34,178 nt of DNA. Source: Chara braunii (taxonomy: Eukaryota > Streptophyta > Charophyceae > Charales > Characeae). Below, in pieces: positions 19,355 through 29,100 of this stretch (its first letter is position 1; the number at the start of each line of letters is the position of its first letter). The stretch covers positions 98,808 to 132,985 of the forward strand of contig BFEA01000392.1 of the NCBI GenBank assembly GCA_003427395.1. The letters are read 5' to 3'. The notes under the pieces were generated by a model. The model saw nothing but the letters and a program-made list of their open reading frames with translations. It did not search any database and was not told the origin of the DNA. The position numbers and the translations under genes were made by a program.

Positions 19355-21645
19355 CTCGTCTTACTATCATCAGAACCAACACGTGTCGACTCCAATACCA
19401 ACCTCACGCCCTGTGCTGTCTTCCGTTCGGAATGTTTAAAATTGTGGAAGGGGCCCCGGAAAGGCAGCAAGATGGGGTGTGCCAAGGATTTTTGGAAAAT
19501 TGAGTGCGGGGACACGGACAAAACCGAAATCCCCTATATCGATCTGACTTAGTAAGAAGAGGGGGGGAAGGGGGACGGTTTGTCACAGCGCGGGTTTTCA
19601 GGGAGAAGAAGGCGTGCGCGGGACTCACGACGCGGGGAAATTCAATCCAAAAAGTATCGTTGAACTTCCCAACGAGCCGTCGCTTTTCGTTTCGCATAGA
19701 AGGGGGCGGGCAAGTACTTGGTATCCCATTTCCGGGTCAAGTCCCGATGCCGCTCATTACACAACTCAGAGTCTGACATGGAAGGCCTTAACCAAGTGAC
19801 TCTTTCCTTATGCTCATCTTCACCTCGTACTCGGTAGTGAAAGCCCTTCGATTGGTAACGCTCGAAGTGGCAACAATCGCTGCACAGAGTGTTAGGCCAA
19901 TGGGGCGCTACAGCCGACCACGGGATGACGATTAACTCATTGAACGGCAATAGCAACGAATAAGGTGGAAAGTGTGTGTCCACACTAACAAAACCAGCAC
20001 TGACAAATCCAGAACATCGAGTTTCAGGAGGGAAGTAGTATCTTCTGCCGATCTTAGCGACGACTTCTCGTACGTCCCTCTCGCATACACATGTCCTCTT
20101 CTCGTTATACGGGAAGGGGCGTGGCGGGGATGCGGGAGGCCGACGTCCAGTCGGCTTGGGACAATCGGTCCACATGGCAATAGCGAAATCCTATCTAGCA
20201 TGCATCTCACATGTCAATTAGAACGATCCTACGATCTAGTCGGAGACAAGTCCACCAGGCAATCGTCTCATCATCCAAGCATTCTCATTCATTTCTCACA
20301 GACATTCGTCAAAGAAGGTGCGACAATGGCAGCCACACATCACTCAGTTCTCGGTGTGCTCTGCACCCCTGCCCCGTTATCCCCGTGATTAATTAAGCGT
20401 CAACCAAAACAACCATCTCATTCCTCATGTGCAATAGATCGACAAGCATCCATAACCGTTCACGTCATAGAGGGAGAAAGAGGAGGTAGGGAGTAAAAGA
20501 CGGGGAGCAGACAAGATACATGAAAATTACACCATGATCCGATGATGAAAAAAAGTTTCCAGCTTAACCGCCGTCGAACTTAACTCACACCGAAGAATAG
20601 ATTCGAGACAAGGAGGCGCATCCACCGTGAAGTTCGACTATGGCCCCGGACCATTCATCCATTCAACTCTGATCACTATCCCCGTGCATGCACTGACAAT
20701 CGCGGCCGTCACGTGCCACTTTCCACCACTGCGATCGTAACCCCGCCGACTTAGTCTCTGCACGGCTTGCCCGGATCCCACAGTCCGTCATGGCGATCAG
20801 GCGCACCGCCGGCCAGACTACAGTCAGCCCGTCGGGACTTTTCGACTCGCACTCCACACGTACCATCTAGCCACCGCTTCCCGGAAGCTGGCAGACGAGT
20901 TGATAGAGAGATTTGCGGGCGCACATGCGGAATTTATAGTTGCGGGAAAGGAAATAGATACGAGGGAGAATGAAGATTGGGGCAGGGAAGGGTGAGGGAG
21001 GACTTGGGGATAATCGCTCGGCGAAAGCCATGTTGATCCTTCTGAGTCCGATCATAGCCAATCAGAGTCGTTGCGTAATAGGAACTTCCTCTTACACGAC
21101 GCTTCTCCTTGGCTAAACGGGGTGAAGAGAGGACCGATCGGGTTCTTGGGCGTAGGACTTAGAGTGGGAGGAAGAAGGGTGCGCAGGATAGCGCGAAACA
21201 GATCCAAGATTCATATGATCAAGAAAAAGAAAAGGCACGCGGGGCGAGAGAGAGAGAGGGAAAAACGGTTACAGAGTGAGAGTGAGCGCGGGCACGAAAG
21301 GAGCGTCGAAGATGGCGAGGGGAGCAGAAAGGGGGAAGCTTGCTTGCATGGCGCCGATCACAAATGCAAAAAGAGGCACCAAAACAGTTACAGATTTCTA
21401 AGTCTTATGCTAATTCAAAATTTAAAATCACCATATCCGCGCGTAAAGTAGGCGCGGGAAAAAGACAGTCCTACGTCCATTCGTATTCCCACCAAATTCC
21501 CAGAGTTTTCCGCGACGTGGTCGAAAACATTCACGCACAAAAAGGACACGTCGGGTTCTGTTCATTTCAGAATTTATAACTGTCGAGCCAAATTCCTAGC
21601 GCGCTCGCTAAAGCGCGCGCAATTCCCATGCATTTCCCAAATTAT
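19355..21645 (-). repeat. Leader and 5' LTR-like end of element 2
   Basis: No supported gene. The part 20.2-21.645 kb matches the plus-oriented LTR at 13.68-15.08 kb in inverse orientation. Being upstream of gag on its own strand, it is best read as the 5' LTR of element 2. The part 19355-20200 should hold the end of the LTR, a primer site and leader, but no TGGTATCAGAGC-type site was found. A purine-rich stretch with AG microsatellites lies near 21230-21300. Exact LTR limits are uncertain. Confidence 0.55.
20933..21065 (-). promoter_or_regulatory. CCAAT and TATA boxes of element 2 LTR
   Basis: On the minus strand, GATTGGCTA (complement near 21056-21064) precedes CAACTATAAATT (TATAAA is the complement of 20933-20938) by about 120 bases. 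The arrangement is the same as in the inverted relative at 14291-14412. Transcription would run leftward into gag. Confidence 0.6.
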
Positions 21646-21809
21646 GAAAACGGAATTTCCAGAATCAATGAGACTGAAAACACGGGTCTCGGCAAGGCAC
21701 CTTTAATCAAGAAGAAAACAGAGAGGGTCCTTGTTGGCCTGAGCAAAATTTGAACAGAAAAAGAGAGAGAAGGGGTTCAGAAGATGGCGCAGGCTTAGAA
21801 GCTGGTACG

Positions 21810-22190
21810 TCACATACCCACTACCTTGTTCTGTGCTTGCAAGATTTCCCTCCGCCAATCACTTTTGATTGCCAAGCGGATGTGTTGCTTAACTTTTGAT
21901 TTCGGTGCAGCATCAGAGGTGAACAGGTGTTCGAGGACAGGAGAATTTCGTTCCTCCCACATAACCCAAAACATGATTGCCCTTATTACCAGGGCTACAT
22001 ACCTCCAATCCTTGTCCCGCTGGTCATCAATCAGGTGCACCCCGAAGAGAATCCAATCCACACCCCACTCAGAGCTGCCCCCACAGACATTATTCCAGTG
22101 CAATTTCCACCAGTTCCACAAACGCCTGGATAGAGGACAACCTAACCAGGAGTGCAGGGTGGATTCGAAAGGCCACTGGTACCCAGAGTA
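21810..22190 (-). pseudogene. 3' end of an L1-like LINE ORF2
   Basis: The translation has the look of the C-terminal zinc-binding (zf-RVT) region of plant LINE reverse transcriptases: a GCPLSRRLWNW-like piece in a neighbouring frame near 22130, WNNVCGGSSEWGVDWILFG, then VIRAIMFWVMWEERNSPVLE, then a helical KSKVKQHIRLAIKSDWRRE. FWxxWxERN is the most telling motif. Everything upstream of it is missing or replaced by the neighbouring repeat. It is a 5'-truncated relic. Confidence 0.65.
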
Positions 22191-22217
22191 GAGCAGCGAA
22201 CCTCTACGATGGATATA

Positions 22218-22414
22218 GCCTTTTCTTTTTTTTCTTTTTTCTTTTTTAAACAGTCAATTCATTTGCAAAATCTCATCTCTCATTTTGAGGTTCGGGACCT
22301 CACAATTCGACCCGGAGTTATCCCAGCAGCATTAAACCACCAGTACTTGGCCCAGCTATCGGTCGCGGCGCTTTCCCGTTAACGCGCCGCGCCTTTAGGG
22401 CTTCGGGGTACCGA
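22218..22414 (-). repeat. SINE-like repeat with A-rich tail
   Basis: A T-rich run at 22218-22247 on plus is an A/G-rich tail on minus. Reading minus from about 22400, there is TAGCTGGGCCAAGTACTGGT (box A-like) and GGGTCGAATTGTG (weak box B-like), then the tail. The part CCAAGTACTGGTGGTTTAA resembles the ends of the inverted-repeat arms near 10.8 and 11.97 kb. Element 3 begins directly at its end. Confidence 0.45.
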
Positions 22415-22798
22415 TGTGATAAACTCAGATCTGTACCGCGCGGCCTGCCGTATCCCTAAGGAAAAATCCCGCGGAAGCCCCGAAGTACGGACGCGGATAG
22501 AAAGGGGTTTTCTTTCTTTTTGCTTTTGTTTTCTTTTTGAAACGGCTTTTTCATTTTGTTTGGTTAATAACTCCCGCGGGCGAATAGCGGCCGCGGAATG
22601 AAAACCAAGAAACGGGTGCCGTTGCCACTTTTTGAATTTTTGCGCGCACGCGCCCAAACTCCGATTTCTTCGCGCGTCTCGCATCCCCGTTTCTTGCTTT
22701 GCATCCCCGCACCATCTTCCCTTCTTGCTGCGCGCATTTTCCCCATGCCGGACTCTTCGTCTTCCCCTCCGCCCAGCTCGATCCTTACCCTGCGAAGT

Positions 22799-22981
22799 GA
22801 TTGGCCGCGTAGTTGGGATGCTCGGATCAATGTGGAGAGCGGGAAACCACGCGCCACTTGAACGGACACCCCATCCCGCGGGTCGAACCCCCTAACTCCC
22901 CACCTTCCTCTTGTCCTGCTCATCTACAACCTGCGTTGCCCGCACCTTGCGCTGACAACCCGCCGCCTCCCGCGCTATAAA
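22799..22981 (+). promoter_or_regulatory. CCAAT and TATA boxes of element 3 5' LTR
   Basis: GATTGG at 22799-22804 and TATAAA at 22976-22981 are kept in the 3' LTR at 33369 and 33565. A CT-rich initiator-like stretch (CTCTCCTCTCTCTC) follows the TATA box by about 15 bases, so transcription probably starts near 23005. Confidence 0.6.
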
Positions 22982-23557
22982 TTCGCGCAACCCTCTCCTC
23001 TCTCTCTCTCTTTGATCTCGGCTGCAATGTTGCGCGAGCTATGCACGAGATTCCGCGGCGCCAAACAGGCTCGACGAGCCCAAGGACGGGCGGAGTGACG
23101 ACGTGGGGTGGACCCGCGGTAGTCTTGGGGCGAAGCAGTCGAAGGGACTGAGCAGTGGTGGGGATTGGACGCCGGCCGCGGCAGGGCCTTGTGGCTATGG
23201 TGGTCGGTGGTCTTGGGGAGTTTTGAAGGCTGCGCCTGGGGGCGGCAGTTAATTGATTTTTTTGTGTACAAGAAGGACTCGCTTTTATCTCCATTGCTGC
23301 TTTGTCTATGCATGTCATGTGTGTGAAGCCCCGAGTGATGGGAGCTGGTGGTGCGCACGAGTGATGTCGAAGGTCCATGGATGATTAGATGTCCTGTCAA
23401 AGTTTGTTGATTGCATGCATGTATGTGTGTATGTACTCGTATGGGCGGGGATGGGGAAACTGAACTGGGGGACGTCTGCTTAGGAGTACGAGTGTGTTGA
23501 TCCGGTTGTTCCCCTCCCCTCTGTGGTCTTTCCTGCGCTCCTGCTCGGTCTCGGCGT

Positions 23558-23596
<39 letters not shown>

Positions 23597-24106
23597 NNNN
23601 NNNNNNNNNNNNNNNNNNNNNNNNNNNNNNNNNNNNNNNNNNNNNNNNNNNNNNNNNNNNNNNNNNNNNNNNNNNNNNNNNNNNNNNNNNNNNNNNNNNN
23701 NNNNNNNNNNNNNNNNNNNNNNNNNNNNNNNNNNNNNNNNNNNNNNNNNNNNNNNNNNNNNNNNNNNNNNNNNNNNNNNNNNNNNNNNNNNNNNNNNNNN
23801 NNNNNNNNNNNNNNNNNNNNNNNNNNNNNNNNNNNNNNNNNNNNNNNNNNNNNNNNNNNNNNNNNNNNNNNNNNNNNNNNNNNNNNNNNNNNNNNNNNNN
23901 NNNNNNNNNNNNNNNNNNNNNNNNNNNNNNNNNNNNNNNNNNNNNNNNNNNNNNNNNNNNNNNNNNNNNNNNNNNNNNNNNNNNNNNNNNNNNNNNNNNN
24001 NNNNNNNNNNNNNNNNNNNNNNNNNNNNNNNNNNNNNNNNNNNNNNNNNNNNNNNNNNNNNNNNNNNNNNNNNNNNNNNNNNNNNNNNNNNNNNNNNNNN
24101 NNNNNN
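23597..24106. other. Assembly gap (510 N)
   Basis: All bases are N. It begins directly after a CT microsatellite, and the window itself ends in the same microsatellite of the 3' LTR, so the repeat probably broke the assembly. Open frames drawn through it are meaningless. Single N also occur at 5973, 8239, 24347, 24619 and 24801. Confidence 0.98.
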
Positions 24107-24493
24107 CGTCTATTGCGATGCGGACGTACGGCGCGCGCTGAGGCGGACGGAGCAAGTGTGTTGGCAAGACCCGCCTCGGGCTTGTGAGATAAGGGGGAAC
24201 GGGTTTGTTTTGATTCCCCGACTCTAATATTGCCTTATACGGGTTTGACGGTGTTGCCCTGGTCGGCCGCTCACGCCGGGTGGCGGCCGCAGTTTGATTG
24301 TCGCTGGTGTCGCCAGGGGGACTCGTGTTCTTGGCGACGGCTGGTCNTGGGTTACGAGGGAGCGACACGTTTCCCCGATCTTTCCCGTAGTGCGGGGGCG
24401 CTGCCCGCGCAATTTCGAATTCAGATGTCGGCGAGTCCTCCCGCCGCTTTACCCTCCCGAAAACTTTCGCGCGGACTCTGTGAGTCCGACGCC

Positions 24494-24597
24494 GAGGCTT
24501 GAAGGCCTCGAACCAACCACCTCCACGGCATAGACCCAAGGGTTCAGCCACTTTGTGAGGCCGATGATGAGGCCTGAAGGCTTCGAACCCACCACCT
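24494..24597 (-). repeat. Repeated 29-bp unit with box B-like motif
   Basis: Units 24494-24522 and 24569-24597 are alike. On minus each carries GGTTCGA(G/A)GCC, the core of a tRNA box B. A box A-like GTGGCTGAACCC lies near 24546-24557 on minus, about 35 bases before the box B of the first unit. It could be a tRNA-derived piece within the LTR of element 3. The T-stem does not pair well, so it is no functional tRNA. Confidence 0.4.
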
Positions 24598-24912
24598 ATC
24601 CCCCAAACCCCTGACGGCNGAAGTTTTGTCTTCCGCCGCCATGGCCCTCTCCCCTTGATGCCCTTTTCCGTCCCGATGCATGACGGCAGTTCATTTTCGT
24701 GGAAACCTTTTTGATTTCATCGTTTCGGAGTGATCCAACCCCCACGGGACTCCGCGACGACAGTTCGACTTCAGGGAAAACCTCTGGCACGAAACGAGGG
24801 NCTCCCGTTCCGTCCGGAAGACTCAACCCTTACGACCAAAAATCCTCGGCCACGCCCCTCCTAGAACTCTGATCGGCGACCCCGTACGGGAAGCCGCGAG
24901 GGGGCGTGAGGT

Positions 24913-24924
24913 TGGTATCAGAGC
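24913..24924 (+). promoter_or_regulatory. Primer binding site (tRNA-Met type)
   Basis: TGGTATCAGAGC is the complement of the 3' end of plant initiator tRNA-Met and is the usual minus-strand primer site of plant LTR retrotransposons. It lies just before gag, and so marks the end of the 5' LTR at about 24912. Confidence 0.9.
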
Positions 24925-25151
24925 TGATTCGTTTCGGCTCCGAGGTTTTCCTAGGACGATTACCCTGTTTTAAAGTTTTTCTTTTTGATCTTTTCATTAG
25001 ATTTTTCACATTTTTGAGTAGGTTGGCTCCCCGTCGACGGCGGCCCGCGAATAGCAATCAAAACCGAGCGAGAGGCCGGGCTCAAAACCCGCCTCCCGCG
25101 ACGGTGGAACCTGGAATTGGGGGTGAAAACGACGGTGACAACCACGCGGGG

Positions 25152-26068
25152 ATGGTCAATCATCCCCTGTACTTTGTACCTCCTCCTTCCAAAGTTCCCA
25201 TTTCCTCCGAAGATGACACCGACCCTCGCACCTGGCTAACTGCTTTGAAAGCCCAGGGTTGGTCGGACCAGTTGCTCCGAGAACGAATTCCCGGAAGGTT
25301 AGCCGGAACCGCTTTTGAGTGGTATGGACATAACCCCTTCACCAATGGGCAGCCTTCCAGAGGAAATTTCTCGATAGATTTGATCACATCGCACCAGGTC
25401 AATGCCTCCGTTTAATAAAGGAATACACGCCGCAGCCTCGGGAGACCTTGGCTAGATATGCTGAACGTTTTACGTATTTAGCCGAACGCTCCGGGGTGGA
25501 CGAGAAAATGGTACAGACTGATTTCGTCAGAGGATTGTCAGATTCTCGTCTGCGGAAAAAGATCCGCAAGAAATGCAACCCTATAGAACATACCCTGACG
25601 GAGCTAATTCAGTACGCAATTAAGTATGGGAAAGAAAATTACGATGTAGGCATGGACCCGGAATCCGACGAAGATGACCCTTCGGATGTTCGACGCAATA
25701 GCTACTCCGCTACGGCACGAATGTTCGAAGATCGCTTCGGGTTGGGTCCAACAAAAAAAGGCTCGGATTGGAAAGCTTCTTCCTCCGCTTCAACCTCCCA
25801 TCGCTCTAGTCAAGCACAAGGAGGCCGGGGTGAGGGAGAACTGTCCATAAAAGAGGTCGCGGCCCTATTAGTTACGGTAGTGGCCCCGCTGACGGAGTTT
25901 GTTCAGGGCCTGCAGTGGCAACGCCTAGCCGCCGCACAACGGCAACAAGCGGCTATGGCCGCCGGGGCCCCTATGATAAGACCGGCCGTGGCCGGGGCTG
26001 TCCCGCCCCTACGCTGTTATAACTGTAATCAGCCAGGTCACCTTGCGAAAGATTGTCTGAAACCTTAA
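25152..26068 (+). pseudogene. gag: Gag of element 3
   Basis: Starts at the only in-frame ATG, 25152 (MVNHPLYFVPPP), which aligns with MVSIPATFPF of element 2; the frame is open upstream as well, with an Arg-rich stretch, but only from non-ATG codons. Conserved parts are DTDPRTWLTALKAQGW, then AGTAFEWYGHNPF. Near 25366 a frameshift moves the reading from frame 3 to frame 2, where LARYAERFTYLAERSGVDEK and FVRGLSDSRLRKKIRKK continue the capsid. The C-terminus has a complete CCHC knuckle, CYNCNQPGHLAKDC. A TAA follows at 26066-26068. Element 2 has no stop at this place, so this one is likely a later mutation. Confidence 0.8.
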
Positions 26069-27217
26069 ACTCAGGGGGGGGCCACTGGGCCTTCCCAAAT
26101 CCCGTTGGCTGCTCCAACCGCTGCAGGACAGGGGAGGGTGGCCACGGTGATGGATACCGGGGCAACGGAGATGGTGACCCCTGCGGCCACCGAGTTAGGG
26201 CCCGGTGAATACATGGCTGCGGCGATGTTCGAACCCGGGACCATTGGAGTGATACGTCACGTCCAACGGATTACCGAGGAAAGCGACCTCGGGCCGTGGC
26301 GACCAGGGTTCGAAGACCTTGCGGCACCTGGTCCTGAATACAAGGATGGTCATATCGACGTATTCGATGCCTTGAAGGCTCTGGATCTTCGGATCCCCGT
26401 CCCTATTCCCTATTTTCTAACCATTTCCGAAGCGGCTAACGAAAAGTTGATCGAACAATGCCTCAAAAACAGGCGCCGATTCGAGGAAAGTCGAAAGGGC
26501 AAAAAGTCGGTCCTACGGGACCTACCCACAAACGAGGAGTCACAGCCCTCGACCTCGAAGGTGCACGAAGCCGACCGGATAGGAATGATCCAGACCATAG
26601 ACTCTGCCTCGAAAAAACCCGAGGTATTCCTCCGAGTCTATCCTATAACCTGGAAAAGCGTTGAGTGTGACTGCGAGGTCTGGGGAAATCCCTCGGCCGC
26701 CATCCTAGACTCGGGATCGTCAGCGGTCGCCATTTCTTGGAGATTGACGAAACAGTTGGGAAGGGAAGGACAGATTCAGCCCCTCCGACCGGATGAACTG
26801 TATATATCTGCTACGGAAGACAGTATTCATTGTAAAGGGCGAATAACGAATGTACCTATACGGGTGGGGCGGGTGCATTGTTTGTGCGACGTAATCGTGC
26901 TAGATGTGCAGGCATATGATGTTCCGCTAGGCATTCCGTGGCAGGCGGCGGTCAGAGCGCGAATGCACTTTGACAGCTGTAAGGTGGTGCTCACATCGGC
27001 CCACCCCAAACCCCAAACAATACCAATGAGACTGACAGTGCGCATGCGCACCCAGCCGGCGCCTCGACTCACCACGAAAGCCCATCAAATCAACATGATC
27101 CGACGCCTGTCACCAGGCGAAAATGAACCATCGACGGAAACTGACGAGGCTGATGTACCCGACCCCGATTTTAGGATAGGTGGCGCCATTCTTGGCGGCG
27201 AGAACCACTGGAAATAG
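26069..27217 (+). CDS. pro: Pre-protease domain and aspartic protease of element 3
   Basis: It is in the gag frame, directly after the TAA; the first ATG is at 26150. About 26330-26480 codes for the block shared with element 2 (GHIDVFDALKALDL, RIPVPIPYFLTI, EKLIEQCLKNRRRF). The retropepsin active site is AILDSGSSAVAISWRL at about 26700, and the second motif VPLGIPWQAAVRARMHFDS is near 26920. A C-terminal stretch is rich in Pro and acidic residues. Such proteases cut the Gag-Pol polyprotein. The frame ends at 27217; RT is in another frame, so a shift must have occurred around 27190-27240. Confidence 0.8.
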   Translation, partial: TQGGATGPSQIPLAAPTAAGQGRVATVMDTGATEMVTPAATELGPGEYMAAAMFEPGTIGVIRHVQRITEESDLGPWRPGFEDLAAPGPEYKDGHIDVFDALKALDLRIPVPIPYFLTISEAANEKLIEQCLKNRRRFEESRKGKKSVLRDLPTNEESQPSTSKVHEADRIGMIQTIDSASKKPEVFLRVYPITWKSVECDCEVWGNPSAAILDSGSSAVAISWRLTKQLGREGQIQPLRPDELYISATEDSIHCKGRITNVPIRVGRVHCLCDVIVLDVQAYDVPLGIPWQAAVRARMHFDSCKVVLTSAHPKPQTIPMRLTVRMRTQPAPRLTTKAHQINMIRRLSPGENEPSTETDEADVPDPDFRIGGAILGGENHWK

Positions 27218-27237
27218 TTCGGAGCAAGTCCAACCGG

Positions 27238-29100
27238 TTGCACGCGTTCTCCTCCGTGGTGCAGGGCGAACCCCTGCTGAGGGTGTCCAAAATAGCAGAC
27301 CTTTTGGAACCCCCTGCGTCCTTATATCTCAGGACGGACCCCGTACCTGAAAGATTTACCGATCTGAGGGGGCTGTGCGATTCATCTTTTCGACCTCCAC
27401 GGCCCCTATTCATGAATGAAAAAGCCGCGATACTTTTGAAAGAGGGGGTGTCGTTCCAACCCCGAACAAGGGAATATCGGTGGGGACTGAGGGAACTGAC
27501 GCAGGCCTTTTCGGAAGAACCCTCAGCCGAACCCGAACTGAATAGTGCCAGTGACATGGAAAGCGAGCCGATGAGACCGGCGGACAGTCAACTTATTGCG
27601 ACTGTCCTTTCGGCGAAAACCGACAACTCTTTGTTTGGGGCCTCGCCCGATGCCAACGCGGCGGTCCCCACAGTTACGACGACGGTCTCCCTTCCTAGGG
27701 GAACCGTAGAAGTTCAAGTACCAGCCCGTGTTCCGGATGAATACCAACGCCTCCTCCTGGCAGTTATACGGGCCTATCCTGAGGCCGTCAGTATTCAGGA
27801 CCACGACATAGGGCTAACCCCTTTGATACAGCACGCGATTGATACTGGGGATCACGCCCCGATATATTGCCGACCGTACCGATATTCCCTTAAAGAAAGA
27901 CAGTTGGCGTTGGAAAGGGTACGGGAATTCGAGCGGTTGGGGTGGGTCGAACCATCGCTGGGACCGTGGTCTTTTCCCGTGGTCCTCGTGCCAAAACGAA
28001 ATGGTTCGGTCCGGGTATGTATCGACAACCGGAAATTGAACGCTATCACTACCAAAGATGTGTATCCCTTGCCCCGAATCGACGATTTGTTAGATACTAT
28101 CAGGGCCGCTCGAGTCTTTTCCAAGTTCGATATCCGACACGGTTTTCGCCATGTCGCAGTCCGACCTGAGGACCGACCCAAAAACGCTTTTGTATTTGAA
28201 GGCACGTGGCAATGGGTCCGGTGTCCCATGGGAATTTGTAACGCCCCTGCAACGTTTCAGCGGGCCATGAATATGGCCTTTGCTGAGTTCGTTAACAAAA
28301 CCCGATTGACCCAGCCCCTGCAACGTTTCAGCGGGCCATGAATATGGCCTTTGCTGAGTTCGTTAACAAAACCCGATTGACCCAGCCCCTGATCAATTTT
28401 TGCGTGATTGTGTCCATGGATGATATTTTGGTCTTTTCAAAAACACACGAGTACCACGTGGAACACATTGAGTGGGTTTTGCATGCACTACAGGATGCGG
28501 GGTTCAAAGTGGCCTTGGAGAAAAGCGAGTTCTTCTTGTCGGAGATCTCATTCTTGGGGTACATCGTCACGGTCGATGGACTAAAACCGGATCCGAGGAA
28601 GGTGGCAGCAGTTCAAGAAGCCCCGGCGCCGGTCACACTCACCCAGGTTCGGGCTTTTCTAGGGCTGGCATCCTATTACCGACGCTTCATCAAGGGGTTC
28701 GCCGGTATAGCGAAGCCCCTCACGAACCTGTTGAAGAAAGAGGAACAGCTGATCTGGACGCCGGAATGCGAAGCGGCGTTTCAGGCGCTGAAGGAGGCTC
28801 TGACATCTGCTCCTGTATTGGCGCGTCCCGACCCGACAAGACCGTTCGCACTGTACACCGACTGGCAGCCGCAGGCGATATCAACAGTGCTGACTCAGCA
28901 CGGGGTGGACGGAAGGGAACACGTCATTGAGTATGCGTCCAAGACACTGAGCCAGGCGCAAGCTAATTACGAAGCGTGCAAAGGCGAATGCCTAGCGGTG
29001 GTGTGGTGGATTCAGCATTTATGACCGTATCTTTACGGCCAGAAATTCGTGCTGGTAACGGATCATCAGCCGCTGCTGTCCCTCATCCAACTCCCTCGCT
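27238..29100 (+). pseudogene. pol: Reverse transcriptase and RNase H of element 3
   Basis: Frame 1 covers the first part: HAFSSVVQGEPLLRV, a weakly conserved pre-RT region, then GPWSFPVVLVPKRNGSVRVC, DVYPLPRIDDLL, FSKFDIRHGFRHVAV and CPMGICNAPATFQRAMN. A 71-bp duplication shifts it, and frame 3 continues from 28338 with VSMDDILVFSK: the aspartates are kept but the first residue of the YxDD box is serine (28413-28415). The connection domain (RAFLGLASYYRRFIKGFAG) and RNase H follow (LYTDWQPQAISTVLTQ, YEACKGECLAVVWWIQHL, LVTDHQPLL). A TGA at 29022-29024 falls where Arg is expected. The end of RNase H is lost in stops near 29108. Confidence 0.87.
28243..28384 (+). repeat. 71-bp tandem duplication in element 3 RT
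   Basis: Units 28243-28313 and 28314-28384 are practically identical, from GCCCCTGCAACG to CCCGATTGACCCA. They encode ATFQRAMNMAFAEFVNK. A period of 71 shifts the frame, which explains why RT is split over two frames. Near identity shows the duplication is recent or an assembly artefact. Confidence 0.93.

Larger units (their letters stand above)
15117..21645 (-). mobile_element. Element 2: decayed Ty3/Gypsy element, 3' truncated
   Basis: On the minus strand from right to left: LTR-like end, leader, gag, pre-protease block, protease, RT and the start of RNase H. The rest of RNase H, integrase and the 3' LTR are missing; homology stops abruptly at about 15117, close to the plus-oriented LTR. 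Proteins match those of element 3 closely in order and motifs, so the two belong to one lineage without a visible chromodomain. Many in-frame stops, two frameshifts in RT and a lost zinc-knuckle cysteine show that it is dead. Confidence 0.82.
22415..24912 (+). repeat. 5' LTR of element 3 (with N gap)
   Basis: It starts TGTGATAAACTCAGATC and is collinear with 32985-34178 up to the CT microsatellite at 23562-23596. After the gap the sequence to the primer site should be its 3' part (R-U5), which the other copy does not show because the window ends. Compared with the 3' copy it lacks 19 bases near 22870. If 24912 is its end, the LTR is about 2.5 kb, unusually long, with the gap size uncertain. 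Confidence 0.75.

Noticed and set aside
19642-20175. 177-residue open frame on minus in the element 2 leader
   Set aside because: No recognisable domain and it lies between the LTR-like end and gag, where no gene is expected; the translation has no similarity to element 3.
23397-24551. Long open frames across the N gap
   Set aside because: Most of their length is N; the rest is CT microsatellite and LTR.
26066-26068. Programmed readthrough of the TAA between gag and protease of element 3
   Set aside because: The same frame continues after the stop, which is suggestive, but element 2 has no stop after its zinc knuckle and reads on for about 75 residues. A single ancestral gag-protease frame with a later stop explains both.
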